Assembly: GCA_029298735.1 (NCBI GenBank)
Contig: JANSLP010000149.1
Location: 1 to 64,000 of the forward strand
DNA: 64,000 nucleotides
Direction of reading: 5' to 3'
From: Ophiostoma sp. CBS 140.51
Taxonomy: Eukaryota; Ascomycota; Sordariomycetes; Ophiostomatales; Ophiostomataceae
Part shown: positions 1 to 14,300 of the stretch, piece by piece
Layout of the letters: every line of letters begins with the position of its first letter
Numbering within the stretch: position 1 is the stretch's first letter
Translations under genes and position numbers: made by a program
The notes under the pieces: model-generated
The model's database searches: none
What the model was told of the DNA's origin: nothing
The model's input: only the letters and a program-made list of their open reading frames with translations

Positions 1-3000
1 ATCTTTGGCCGAGGTGGTGAAGGCCTTGCGCGGTTTTTTTTTTTTTTTTTTTAAAGAAAACATTTCAAGAAAAGGACCAGTCGACAAGCATCAAGAAATC
101 ACGAGATATGTCCAATTCAGTTTGAATTGTTACCAGCTTCTAGAGCCCATTTCAGATTATGGTGTGTAGTTGGACCCTAAATGGGCGACATTCATTATGT
201 ATGACGTCGTCTAACCCTGTGGCCTGTATCGGATTTTGCTTCCACTTTGGTCACTTCTCCAAGGACTCTGCTCTGCACCTTCGATTGCTGTGTATCTCGA
301 GCTTTTGTTTCGTTTATTGCGTACAACCTCGACGACATTCTCGTGCGAGATGACGATGATGTGCGGCGATCACCACGCTTATGGGGCCGTTGCAGCCGTG
401 ACAAAAGGACGACGTGAGCGACATACTGTGGAATTAAAAAATAAAATGTGGCGAACTGCCCAGGGGGAGGAGCGAGGAAAAGTCGTTGACGATTTTATGT
501 GGCTGGTGGGGGAGGGATGGACGACACTTACACGGTAGTTTTGCTTCTATCAAGGACCTGTTTATCACTGACCAACTTCCGGGAGCCCCGAAGGTCACCT
601 CCTGGCCCGAGTTGGTTCTTAGGCTCTTGGGACTTCTTGGGGCTGGCCGAAGTCCGAGTTTGCCGGCAGTCTTGCAAAGGGGAGCCGCAACCCAACGAGT
701 GGCCTGAGCCACCGCGAGTCCCGGTAAAACTTCCGGCGACTGGGCCGTCCAGACCTCCTTTCTCCCTCTCCTCGAGCTCTCCCTTGCTGGCCATTTACCT
801 GTTTTGTGTTGTAACAATCAGTTCTATCACCACACCCAAGCTTCTCTGTCTTCTTGATATGCACCAACTTGGAGATGACAGATACCATACTTTAACGCGC
901 CTCTCATGCACCTCGTTTTTGAGTCGCCCTTTCTGTGTGTCCATCTTTCTGTCGTGCCTACTTTTTCTAGTTTGTCCAGCCCATCCAACGTGGCCTGGCA
1001 CCCACCTGCTTGCCAAGATGTCCAAGTGACCCCATCACTTTTTTTTTGTCTCTTCTTCACCCTCTGTTTGACCGGTGTCCCCTATCTTCATACATATACA
1101 GGCTGTCATAATTCTCCGTAGCTTCGTTTGTCTGCTCAGCCCATTGTTACGGTGATACTAGGGTCTAAGTTTTTTGTTTTTTGGACTTTTCAGAATCCAT
1201 CTATTTATGTTAAAGCCCCGTTCTTGACTTCCGACTCGTCACTGCAACACCACTGCCTTGGTTCAAGTCCACATTGCCGGGTTTAATATGTGCAGTGATC
1301 CCTTGACCAGAGGCAGTCAATATGATTAGTTGCAATTCAGCCCGTGTCAAAACAGGAAACTCTCTTCCTCTCTCTCTCTCTCGTCTTATTGACACTGGAG
1401 TCTCGCGTCTTGGGCTTTATGTCAATGCACAAGCTGTACTGCGTAGACCTTCCATATCCACACATCCACACTGGCAGATAGCTCTTGTGGGGTCGAGAGT
1501 TTTGTTTCCCACAAGGCTAAAGATAGATCGTGGAAATACGGGGCATCCCCTTTTTTCTTTACCTTCTCTCTTTTGTTTCGCGGCTTCGCATCCATCATGG
1601 TCTCGGCTCGTTCGCTGTTTTGTTTGATGTCTCATGTCTGATGTCTGATGTCTTGGGGACATCATCGACGACTTCCACATGCTCTTTGTTCGCGAGCCAA
1701 GCTTTGCCATTTGCACGCCCCCCGAGAAGGAAGCATCATGGACAAGCACACGACAATCTGCTCATTAGTCTACATTGCTCCCGCCTTGCGTCGTTGATAG
1801 AGCAAGCGAGATGAACGGTGAGGAAAAGAGGAGGAGACGTTGAGGGGCTGGAGAACTGTGCATATGCTCGTTCAACTAAAATGCCTGTTTTTTAAGGTTT
1901 TTTATTTGCTTTTTCTCGCACGATTTTCGTTTCTTCTTACCCTACAGGGCAGTGTCGACAGATCCTTGCATTGCCGATTGTGTCGTGAGCACTTTGTTCT
2001 CAATCACCACACCAAAAAGGGCCGGGATTAACTCCGTGGTCAATGACAGGCTCCGAGTCAGTGTTCACTGGTCTATGCCATAGTGTTTATCATCATCGCT
2101 TTGGCGCCTCAAAACGGGGCACTTCTTAGACAGCATTAGACCAGCATGCCGAGCACGGCCGTGTAAAAAGTCTGGAGAGACTACGACTGAAAAGCCTCAC
2201 TTTTGACTGAGACCAATATGCGCATGGCGGTGGCATCTCTGCGCGTGCAGAATGCTGCTGGTCCTTTTTTTAGTCTATCTGTGGGGTGACCTGTGATGAA
2301 CGACGTAAAACCGTCTGTAGGTCGGTCGGTCGTCCTTTTCCTATTTCGTTTTGTTGACGTTCTTTCCCCTTGATCTCCATAAACTTTTAGACGGTTGTTT
2401 TGACGGCCCCACTCGCCCGTCAAAAACGACAAAGCAAAAAATAGGCACCGATTACCCGCCTGCAAAAGTCGGGAGCGCACTCTAAATGCAAAAATATAGC
2501 AAAAACAAACAACTCAACTGGCGAAAGAAGAAAAAAAAATTTTTTTGAGAAAAGGAGGGACAATGACATCATCAGGCGCATTTCGGGTAGCAAGCCGCGC
2601 CCACACGTCCCCTCCTGGTGTCGAAGGAAGGGATATGCCAGCGGGAAAAGGGTGACGAGGGGGAGAATTAAAAGCAAGGGGGATTGACGGCAGGGGTGGT
2701 GGTTGTCAGACGAGGGGAAGAGACGAGTGGAGGGGTGTGGTTTGTGGTCTGTGTTTTTGTGCTTTCAACAGCCTGTGGTCCGTGTCCTCTGGTTTGACAG
2801 GCTCGACACAGAGAAGCACGGCCTGGGCCCTTTGTTTCTGAAAATATGTGATTTTGGGTCCCGCTGCGACGTTAATACACGGCGATAAAAAGATTGAGAT
2901 GGTCCAACAGGCAAGACCAACCAAAAGGGTCCGCATGTAAAGAAAGCAGGCTGGCCAGGCCAGCCAAGCAGGCAATACTGGTCAAGCTGGAAAGACACGA

Positions 3001-6000
3001 GAAAGCACGAGAAAGCATGAGACACACCATCTCAACAGCAGCGACAACAGCAGCAGCACCCACTTCAATCCCTACGTCCCAACGGCTGGCGGGATAAAAA
3101 TACGGATAATGCAACATCAAACACATTGGCACATTGGCAGACGAGACAGTCTTCCAACTTTGGCCATGAAAGCTTGCCATGGACGTTCGCCATGGGATTC
3201 TGTTATTGTAGTGGCTGTGGCTGTAGCCTGCGTGTGTGTGGGGTTTGCACTTCTCTATTGCAACGCTGAGGGGTGTGGCTGTCAAAATTGAAGACAGCCA
3301 GCCGGTCTTTTTAGTCGTTTTTGGAACTGTTCTGTGCTTTTCCCTGGTTTTTTTCAGCTTTGCATGGATCTTCTGTATGCTGTTCGTATTGTGTGCACTG
3401 TGTTTCGGTTTCTTTCTTCTTTTCTTGGTCTTTTGCGTGTTAATTCTTGGTCCCATCGAGGTTGAACTTAGAAAGTTGAGGACAGGTTGATGTTGCAATT
3501 GCGAATTCGAACTCGGTGTCTCGAACTCGTGTCGTCTTTCAGCTGAGGATGATTGAACCTGCTCGAGCCTGCTCATCCGCAGCCGCATCTCCGCTTTGTT
3601 TGTTCATTTCGCTATCTCTGCCTCACTCCGGGCGAAGCGAGAGACAAGTGAAAGTGAGGTGAAAGAAAAGACAGGCAACGACAGGCTTCGGGGTTTGGTC
3701 TGGCCCATTTTATTCTTTTATTTTACCTGTTTGTACTTGCTTCGGGGATTGAACGTTCCAATGGATATACTGGAATTCAGGGCGACGCGGACAAGGCGAG
3801 CCAAGTTGATAAAATCGACAAAGAAGGGGAAAAAGAGAAGTTCAAGGGCCCTTGTTTAGGGGCCATCTACAAGTACAAACAGATAAAAAAAGAAAGTGGA
3901 GGAATTTAGGAAGAGGGAAGCGGAATTCAAACAACCTCAAAAAAAAAAAACTGAGATGAAAATCATTGACACAAGGCGAGACCGACAAAGAAGCAAAGAT
4001 AGACAGTCGAATCCATCATCAACCATTCTCAAATCAGTCAAAAAGGGTGTGAGTGGAATTGAGCAACAGAAAGGGGAGAAGATGCGAGGCTTGTTCGAGC
4101 TTGTTCGAGCTTGCGAGCCGCTTGTCGCCAACAGCAGACGCAAGAAGTGGAAAAAAGATGCGGAAGTGCCACACAAAAAGTGAAATCGTGCACAAATGCC
4201 ATTTCTGTGACTATGCGATTCTGAAAAAAAAAATCGACCCTTTCCCATATTTGGTCGTATGGTCTTTGCTCTTTCCCGTGCGTCCTATCGTGAACGGCAC
4301 ACACACACTTTAGACACTCTAGACGCACCCCTCTTCTCTGCGTCCTGCGTGTGCTTCCCCCATTTTTTCTTCAGAGGAGAGGGGGGGACAGAAATAAAAA
4401 GCCTGCATGAGACAAGTGTCTCCCAAACTTGACTGCATCTGGTCCAGCCTGTGTGGCAAGCGCACTTTCCTGGTTTGTGCTCACTGTTTCTCTTCCAGGG
4501 GGCGTGTGCCTCGCTTGCAGGAAAGAAAAGGAACAAACACGCCGGTTGTTGGCAGTTTGCGAAGGTGAAAAAAAAATTAATATGGTCTTAATATGCCGCT
4601 CTTATCGCGTTCGGTGCAGTCGGATATTTTGGGTTTATTTATTTATTTAGTATTGTTTTATTTCTCTCCTTGTTAATTTGGGAATGAACGGTGTCAGTTC
4701 CAGGGGCTGTCAGTGGCCCAGTGGGATGCTCCAGCGCTCCTTCCCCACTGCTGCCCGACGCAACCCCTCGCCTTCACCGGCGGGACAAGCTTCGGGTTCC
4801 AAATCGGGAAAGGCGGGGCACCCAAGTGACGTTATTCCTACGTCAGAGTGAGGAAACTGTACAGGAGCTGGGGGGGGGTTGTGGTTTTTTTCTTCTTTCT
4901 TTTCTTTTTTTTTTTCTTTTCGTTTTCGCTGTCATTAGCTGTCGCAATTGGTATCAGTAGGACAGGGCGCTGCCAGTTGCAATTTTAGTCACATTGGAGC
5001 CCCATTAGCTTCTCGAGCTTCTATCCTTGACACTCTAAGGCGCAGGGGCATTTTTTGGGTCGTTCGCTCTTCCCCGTCCTACTTTTGATAAAGATCTAGG
5101 CAATAGCAGAGAAATTGGCGATGAAAAACGCGGTAGCTGCCAGTTTCGAGCATGGACAAAGGGACGCAGGGACACATCTAGAAAGGCATGACATCAAAAT
5201 AGAAAACAAAAGAAGAAAGCAGTCATGCGAGACACGACACAATCGAGATCGTGAGAGCGGGTTGTTGAACACCTAATGAACAAGAAATTGGAATTGCAGG
5301 ACCATCCAATTTTTGCTTTATTTTTCATCTTCAATTTGGAGGACAGTTGCCAAGCTTCTCAATGTGAACAAACTTCATCTGCTCTGCTCATTTACACCGA
5401 GATGAACAAGTGATATTTTCTGAGCATGCCCTGATGTCGCCCCGGAGGAAACTCTACGAGATTTATGCAGTCGACTGTATTTGACAAGCTCTAGCTGTTT
5501 TGCAATTCCACTTTTCACGTCGTTTTTTCCGCGCCCAGAGATTTGAGACACCTTTTCAGTCAGCCCCGCGAGCTCCATTCATGAAAAAAAGAAGAAGAAA
5601 AGGATGATCTTCCTTGTCTCTTGCGACAGTCTCCTCTTTTCTCCTGAAAAGGGGGACCCTGTTTCTTTTTTCTTCTTTTTTTTTCGTTTCAAGATTTTTT
5701 ATTTAATTTTACATTCATTCTATGCTTGTCTCGTTGTCTAACTGTTGTGATTGTCCTATTGTCTTTGCCGGCCCTTTTTTCTCCTTCTTTTCCCTTTTTC
5801 TTTCATGCCGTTGAATGTCTCTGCTGCATTTGACCTTTTTCCCTTTTCTGGCTTAGGATCATGAACATCCATCCCGCCATTTTCTTTTTCTTTCTTCTTT
5901 CTTATTTTCTTATTTTCTCACCTGCGGCGGTTGCATGTTTTAGTATCTACCTGCATATGCGTTTCTCTGGCTCCTTTGAAAACCTGGCATCTACATCTAC

Positions 6001-6094
6001 ATCCGGCGGGCAGTCCAGAGCTTGCGATAGGTCCAAGAATGCATAAACAAGAAACCTAGAGACACAATGAATGATTTGCAGTAAACAACCTAAA

Positions 6095-6108
6095 ACGAGG
6101 TACCTCGT
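6095..6108. repeat. 14-bp perfect palindrome
   Basis: The sequence ACGAGGTACCTCGT is identical to its reverse complement. It lies in noncoding DNA about 10 kb from the nearest recognised gene. It could be a binding site for a dimeric regulator; no function is shown. Confidence 0.5.
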
Positions 6109-8228
6109 ACGGCCTTTGCTTTTCGGCCTTTTCAAAAGTACCCGAAAGCTTACAAGGAAGCATGTGTTTGGATCTCAGCAGCTCAGGATGCTTTCACAGA
6201 AATATCCTGTTTACGGAAAGGATCTGCACTCGATATTGCACCGGGAGCAAGCGATGCCCTTTTTGGAAACTTTTTAGGAACAAGAAATGGAGAGAAAGGG
6301 GCTGAATGAAACGGGCATCAACGGCTCTTTTTTTCTTTTGTTTTCTTTTCTTTTGCATCTTGCGTTTTTATGTCCTATTCACAATCATTGACCATCTCCT
6401 CGTCTTAATCACGCCTTTTGGCTGACTTTTGCGTATACAAGGACAATCAAATCGTTTAACTACGCCCTCTCGGCGTGTGCTTTGTTTTTTTTGTTTTCTG
6501 CAGAGAAAACCTGCTTGAAACCGGTTTTCAGATTTTGCTGAGATCCCCCCCTCTGATTATCTGACACGGCGGTAAGCCCTTATCTCTCTTTTTGGCTGCT
6601 TTTTGACGGTGTTGGTTTACGGTTTGTCTGCCTTGCGAGGAGTTCGCAGATACCGAGATACTGTAGTAGTAGTTCTCATCCTCTCTGCCTCTCTGCCTCT
6701 TAGCCTGTGTGCATCTTGATTTGACCAGTCCCCTGAGCCTTTTTAAGTGTAATTGGAGGGCTCGCAGAACTTGTTAACACCCTGGTTGCATACAACAATA
6801 CAGGCCAACAATCCATCGTGCCGGGCGGTCGTGTCAAAAAGGGTCTTAATGATCTCTCCTATCGCACATTGACCGCAACTTAACCACGGAAACCTTGACA
6901 AACACTATAAATTAGCGATTGTGTGCTGCTTCTTGTGACTTTCTCATCACGATTTCCATCCTGGACTTGGTCAATCCCATCCTCATTGGGGCGCATTCTT
7001 GATAACTAGACCCTAGTCCTTTTCATCTGCCTGCCCCCAAACATCACAAATGCCATGATCGTGTTCACTTTTTTCAGATTTTCAGATTTTCAGTGTCGTA
7101 CTGGGCATGACGACACCCTCTTGTCGGAGGTGGCCAGTGTGCTTCGGCTTTAGTTGCTGTTTTACTTTGCTGCTTTTTATGGCCGACTTTTGATGTCCTT
7201 CTCCTGAGAGTAGCAATTGTCCTATCTCACGATATCGAACCAATCACCAGAAGCCGTGTGTCCAGGTCTTCTATTCTTCATTCTGCTCCCCAATCCAAGG
7301 TCGTCATCCCGCTGTCAAAGTTTTGTCAGTGGCACCTTACTTGTACAGGTGTCGGATTGTAGTACAGAGAATGGACTGTGGCTTGATAATCAACAAAATC
7401 AAGAAGAATCCAAGCAGAAAAGGCTCTGCAAATCAATCCTAAATCCATGGAGATATCGCTGATGAAGAAACGAAGGACGGCTCTCGGTGCCTCCACAATG
7501 AAAGGGCAGGACGTCAAGGAAGCTTGAAAAAAGTGGCCGTCATTTCACGGTCGTTTCACGATGAAAGGCACAGGAAGGAGGGAAAGACAGGTCTGTGTTC
7601 TCTGATTGGTCAAAGCTCCCCTGCTTCCTTCTTTCGAACCGTACTGAAAACTGAGAAGGACCAGGCGTTCCCCGCTTGGATCGTCGGTTGCCTGCAGTGC
7701 GTTCCCTCGCTTCTTCTCGCGTTCTTTCCTCCTTTTCTGACCCACTCGAATGGTGCGAACCCCCTGGTCATGCCGGAGCAAACTCTCCGTCCCGTTGCAA
7801 CTTGACCTGTTCTTTCAACGCTAGGCCATTTCTCTCGTGTGGGTCCCGTCGAACCACCCAATACCGACGCTATTCCATGTCTGTGCACATTTTCCAATGA
7901 AGTATGGAGCAGGAGGTTATTGGCCGGGCGTGCATCGTTCCTGCCGTGTTAATTGTTTTTTGTGTGCCATCACAGCACGACCTCCGTGGAAGTCGAACGC
8001 CAGAACCTCACTATCTCATTTCACGATAGCATATCTTACAGCGGACACCTCGCCCCTATCGTCCGCCATCGTCATTGCCCTCAGTGGTTCTACAAGACCG
8101 ACGTTTAGCACGGCCCCTCAGTGCACTCGTGGCACTTATTTTGGCCCACCGGCGGAGAGGGGCGTGTATTGTACTCCGTATCTGGTCAGATCTGACGATG
8201 CTTCACTCTCCCAGGCTCTCTTTCAGTG

Positions 8229-8374
8229 CACTGTCCACTGTCTACTGTCCATTGTCTACTGTTGTCTCCTCTCCATTGTCTCCTCTCCATTGTCTCCTCT
8301 CCATTGTCTCCTCTCCATTGTCTACTGTCCACTGTCTACTGTCCACTGTCCACTGTCCACTGTCCACTGTCCAC
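8229..8374. repeat. Composite tandem repeat (CCACTGT / CTCTCCATTGTCTC units)
   Basis: About 145 bases are built from short related units. A 7-base unit of type CCACTGT or CTACTGT occurs at both ends, and a roughly 15-base unit containing CTCTCCATTGTCTC is repeated about four times in the middle. The units share the core (C/T)TGTC and probably arose by slippage. The array is open in several forward frames, which creates spurious Ser/Leu/His-rich ORFs. It is a minisatellite and is expected to vary in length between strains. Confidence 0.85.
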
Positions 8375-11300
8375 CGGCTTCCTCTCCGGCGTCTCCGGCA
8401 TCTCATCGCACGAGCACCCTTTTATTGTTTTCTCTTCTCTTGCCCTCTTTTCTTCTTCTCAATCTCTCATCTCTCATCTCTCGTCCCGCAAGCCACTGAC
8501 GTCACCCTACATTGTCGGCAGAGGATGCCGCTTGTCAAGGAGAGGAGAGAGAGGAGAAAGTGGTGGTGGTCCAGAATTGTGCGTTTTTGGGATGTGGAGA
8601 GAGCCCTTCACTTAATCGCTTTGCTCGACAGCAAGGAGAGACCGTTGAGAAAGGGGGTGCTCCTTTTTGCGTGGTGTTGTACGCTGCATAGCAGACCCTG
8701 ATTTTTTTTTTTTGTGCTCTATTCTGTGTCTGTGATCTATGTCGATGTTGTATTCATGATTGTTGTCAGTTCGTTTCTGGGCCCCGCGATCCCTTTTGTG
8801 TCCTCCCAGGACCCTTTTCTTTTCTTACCTGGCGAGGCCGGCATCCTGTTTGTTGAATTCCCATTCCCATTCTCATTCTCGGACAAGGAGACAAGGGGAT
8901 AAATTGACAATGGGACTCTCCGCGGAAATCCCAACCGAAAATGCCATAAAGAAGTCAAGCGAATCAAGATCTCACGACGAACGAACCCAATAACCGGAAA
9001 CTGGACACCTCGATTTTTTCACGTCAAAAACGCCATCAAACTAGAGACTGTAACCTTGACTCCTTTCTGACAAGCCAAATATCGCCACTCTACTTCGTAG
9101 GGGTCCTCTATCCTCTTCCCATCGGGCCTGTCTTTTTTCTGATCTTGTTTCTGATCTTGTCAGATATCAGACAAGGGAGCAAAGGGAACGTGATAAAAGG
9201 AGCAAAGGAGCAAATGGTCCTCTCTGCATCCACAACGGTGCAGGGAAGGTTAAAGAGTCCCTTTTTTCTGATTCGTCGATTGAACGTGCAGCCATGTTTT
9301 GCATGCTTGTCTCCTTGTATGGAGTATTACTGCGTGCAAGTCACGTTCTGCAGCGGCAAGCAGCTCGACTGGCTTCTTCACGGCTCCGTTTCGACGTGTG
9401 TAGGTCGTTGGTACGGACCGTTTTCTCCACACGACGCCTGGTTGTCTTGAACACAGGACACGCATGCTCAAGAGGCAAAACGCGTTGTCACAAGGCGAGA
9501 CAATCGAATCAACTGCCGTTATTTGGTCTGGACCCTGTGAGCTTCTGAACTTATGAATCTGGGAGAGGCAAAAGCTGCACAGCCAATAAGGAAAAGAAGA
9601 AAAAAAAATAAAAACTGCACGTGTGAGTTACCACATCAGGAAATCATCCTTCGTTTTTCATTTCACAAGACATCAAAAGATACAAAAAGTACAAGCAAAG
9701 AGCATACCAGTACTGAGTAACACAACAGTATTTTCTGTGTTGGTCCGACGAGGCCTGACACACACAAGAGGCGATCTGTAGAAGCTCTAGACCCTTTCCA
9801 ACCGACTCCAGCCGCACGGCACTCGCCACAACTGCACCTGTTCTCCTCTTCTCCAACAACAAACAGGTAAGATCAAGAAGAGCCAACAAAGGGCCCAAGC
9901 TTAAGGCTGCAGGAATACAGAATGATCGCCATGGAAGCCTATTCTTCGTGGCTGATGCTCCGAAGAGATCTTGGATACTCTTGGTAGTTCTTAGGTGCTT
10001 TTTGATGTGGCTTGTTGTTAGTCTTTTTGTGCCCCTCTGATGTCCATTTTTATTTTTCTGGAAAGAGTCGACGGGAAGCGCAGAGGTCGATCCGTCTCTC
10101 GGTCGGGGTTGGTGCACATCCCTCCCCCACCAAATTTCTCCCCTCCCGCAATTCTTCGCCTCTCCCTCTTCCTTTTCCTTTTCCTCTTCGCCACCGTTCC
10201 CGTCTCTGCTGACCACAAGCCACCCTACAACCCTACCTGATTACTTCGTACTTCCCCAATCAACGAACCTCCCAATCAGCCATTCCACCCACAACACCAC
10301 CCTTTGCTGGCGAGTCCAGACCTTTCCAGGAGCCAATGTTCCTTCAACGTTTTATTGCTTTCTTGGCTTTCATTATTGCACGGACACAGAGGTTCCCGAG
10401 GATTGTCAGTTTTTTTCAGGGTCCTATTGCGTAACACGAAGGCAAATAAAACACGACTACACAGCAAAAGAAAAAAAAAACAAGAAAAAAAACAAGCGTC
10501 TTTTTTACCTGTATGGGAGTACTCTGTAATTACTGCATCTCGAATTCTCGAAATGTCGATCAATCCTTATCGGGAAGCTTGAATATACTCAAACGTATCT
10601 CCAGACGTGCACGCACACACGCGTGTTTACACCCACAGACATCTCCTCGTAAGGTCGAATCTGGCAGCCTGGCATGTGTATTTTCTTATTTTCTTCAAGT
10701 TCTTTGTGCACAATCTTGACAAGACAAAACACAACAAAAAACAAGATCGCGCCTTGCCGGGCTGCCGTTCTAGGCCCGCGTTCGATCTATTGCTCTCTGA
10801 ACAAAAGCTCCGGACCGCGCTCTTCTTGTATTGCCTTCGTTCTTGTCATCTCGATTTAACGATCCCGTTTACTTGTTCCTCTCCCCCTTCGCATCCCTCG
10901 TCGCAGTCTTGCTGTTGCCATCTTCCTGGTTGTTCTCCCGACATCCCTCCCGATCAGATGGGAATTATGAACATGATAGGAGCATACGAGCAGGGGTCCA
11001 CAGATATCTCCCTCTCCAAGACTTGCAAAAAGATGCTCGTATGCCCGATCTGTTGCAAGCTCACATTTCCAAGAGGAGGCTTTCGCTGTAGAAGTGTGTA
11101 GAAGTGTGCGCGACAGGTTGACGGTAGCTCGAAATTTGATCGGTTGGTACTTTTGTACAATCTTGAAGCCTACCAAGACCTACAATGTAAAATGTGCCCC
11201 TCAATTGTGTCTTGCCGTCTTGCGTGTCTCGCGGTGTCTTGTGGTGTCTGACTCCTCTGCCACCTATTTTCCTTTCTTTTCTTACGTTTCCCTTTGTTCT

Positions 11301-14300
11301 TGCGCGGGCCGCTTGCGTTCCCCTCACTGAAAGTACTACGTATCTTACTAGGGCAGAGACACGTTGCTGGTCTATACTCTGTACGTGTAGATACAAAGAC
11401 ACATGCCTCACTCGAGATGCACACCGGAAAACACTTACAAATGGGATGCCTCCCGGTGTAAGTTAGGAGCCCCTGATCTTCAATCAGATGTTTTTGCTTG
11501 GCTCTTACTTCACACGTTGGTGCCAACAGACACACATTCTTACTTGCAACCTAATACGCTTTCCCCTCCCAACTCTCCTGTATCGGACTGTATGTTCAAC
11601 GAAAGCGAGCATCTCTTTTCGAGTTCTGACAAGCACCCTTTATGGGCCTACAGTCAGGCGCAGGTGACAAGAGGATACATACATATCGCAAGAATGCAAG
11701 CTGGCATCTTTACAAGTACGCCAACAAACGACAGACAGCTGGCGTCTGTCTCCGGTTCCCTCTGGCGAGCAGCTAAGTTAGAAGTCTCCTCTCCTGCCCC
11801 CTTTCTCATGTCTTTTTGTATCAATTGTGGCTTGGTTTTAACTTGTCTCGAGATTAAGTTGAAGCATCTATACCCTTTTCAGTAAATCTCCTTGTTGTTG
11901 TTTGCTGTTGTTTGCGATTGTTGTTTCTTTTCGAGTCCTCGTGATCGTGAAATTTCTTGGAATATTTGTTTTGATACTATTCAGTCCGATCGTTTCGAAC
12001 CACGACCAAATCTAGATCGTGAAGTAAAATAAACATAGTGGAGTAGAAAAGGACGAAACAAAGACGGAATGAGATGCCTTTTCGATATACAGGGTCGAAA
12101 AAGGTGCAACGGCATCTGAAATTCTGTTTGTCCTCCAAATTCGTGTCGCTCCCGTTCTCCACCGTTTTCCCCGATCACTGCTTGCCAGCGTTGAGGCTCT
12201 CCATCGGAAAAGAGCCGTTTTCCCACTCTTTTTTTTGTGTGCAATGCATCGTCTGTGTGGTGTGTGCCGCTCGCTGTGTGTCTGTGCTGTAACAGAGGAC
12301 TGGAGCGCCTAAAGAGCCGAGGAGAGGGGGAAACAGAGAGGGGCAAAGCGCTAAAGAAATGCACTAACCACCCCCTGGTCGCCTGCCCGCACCACCCAAG
12401 AAACTGCTTTTACCACGACGGCGGCATTCAGGTCAGGCTACTACTCCGTATTGGGCGGCCAAGGCCTGGACAGGCCCATTTTCTGCGCTGCTGCTTGGTG
12501 TCCCTTTTGCTTGACCTGCCTCACAACACCTTTTTTTCCCTCCACAGAATATTCTCTCTTTTTCTATATCCATTGACCATCCGTTCTATATCCAGGCTGC
12601 CAGGGCCTTGGCCGGCTAGATCGTTTTTCCGTGTCATTTTTACATTGATTCTTCGATGTCTATTTATTTTCCACTTTTGAGATCATCTACAAAATGTATG
12701 GATTAATCATTTTCTTTTATTTGTTTCGTCTCTTTTACTTTCTTCCCTTTCTTCCCTTCTTCCTTCTTTCCCGAAACGACCGCCACAACAGGTCCCCTTG
12801 CCTGTCTTAACAGTCTTAATTGTTCACCCATTTTGTTTCTATTTTTGAAAAGCCTTCGCATTTTTATTTTCCAGCTTCTCCAACGGCTTCGTTTCTCGTC
12901 TCCGTTTTCTGTGGCTCTCACCTTCTCGAGGAAAAAAAAGATACTTGTGATGCCGCACTTGTAAGCGGCTCTTACATGTACTGGTATCTGGTCTTCCTCG
13001 CGTCCTCGCGTTTACACTTATTCATCATCCCCTCTCCTCTTTAACCACTGTCGCTTTTGACTCCCACACAAGTAGAATAATAGAGCCTCAAAAAGACAAA
13101 CTACCACCCCTTAAGCGAACACTGTACTAGGCCCTGCGAGGAACTAGACAGAATACAGCGTAGAATAAAAAACGGTGTGGTAAAGGGAACTCGTCTCTCC
13201 CTCTTCTTCCGCACTCAAACACTCAAACACTCAAAACAGGCGCCGTGCCAAGCCTTGATGTCACTATTGGATTTTCTGGTTGGGAATGGGCATGGCGGAT
13301 CTCCAAGCACGCGGACGGGAGCTCTTGGCTTTTTTGGTATTTGCGGATGTAAGAAAGATTGTTTGGCTTTGGCGATAGTTGATTGATGTTTGAATGCGAG
13401 TACGAGGGGGTACTTTTTCATGATGCCCCATAACGAGGACCAGTGGCAGGCAGCCACAGTTTGGGATATCGACACAAACGGGACAGCATCAAAATGTATC
13501 AGAAAGCATCAAATGGGCTGTACCTACTCGGTGCTTCATTCTTCCCCCGCTCACAGCTGGCAGCCGTAAAAAGAATACAGGAAATACAGAAAGACACAAA
13601 CCTGCCAACAGCTGACTCACGGATGGCCTTACTTTTAGGGTTGCCTTGTGTAAGCTTGTGCGGATTTGTGCGGGTTTGGGGTTAGTTCTGAGTAGTTGGT
13701 TGTTGGTTGCAAAGCGTGCCCCGTGTTAGTCTTGCTCTCTTGCTGTGGCTGATTCTGTTTTCCTGAGCACAATTTGTGCACGCCCAAGATATCGATGAAT
13801 TGCGGAAGACATGCCCTGTTGCTCGCCTCTTGTAAAATTGTTGAGACGGACATCGAAATGCCCCACAGAACGTCGCTTCTTGCGAGCAGCTCGCAGACTC
13901 GCAGGCGCGAACAAACGACTAGCGGAACTTGCAGCCGGCCTTGCAGCTGGACCCTTTATCAAGAAACCTCTTCTGTCGGTCCCAAACAAGCCACAAATCC
14001 CGTCAGGTCTCTTCATGTCTCGTCCGGCTTTCGTCTCGTTCCTTGATATAAATCGTCCGTCATAAGGGTCTATTGGCTCGGCGGCCGCGGCGGTCTGGCC
14101 CTTTCCCGCTTTCCCAGGGGCGAGGCTCCTCCCCTTTTCCAAGCCTTTCCTCCTTCTTGCCTTCTTGCCTTGGACTGCTATGCCCCGGCTGCTTGGATAA
14201 TGCCCTCCTTCTTGAACTTCTCCTCCGTTGGTTAGCATGGCTGATGCACTATTTCTCGTAGTCTTTCCTCCGTGCTTCGACCTTGTTTTACCTAGAGTTT

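Noticed and set aside
7837..8701. Three overlapping forward ORFs with Cys-Pro-Leu-Ser repeats
   Set aside because: They are translations of the tandem repeat at 8229-8374 in all three frames.
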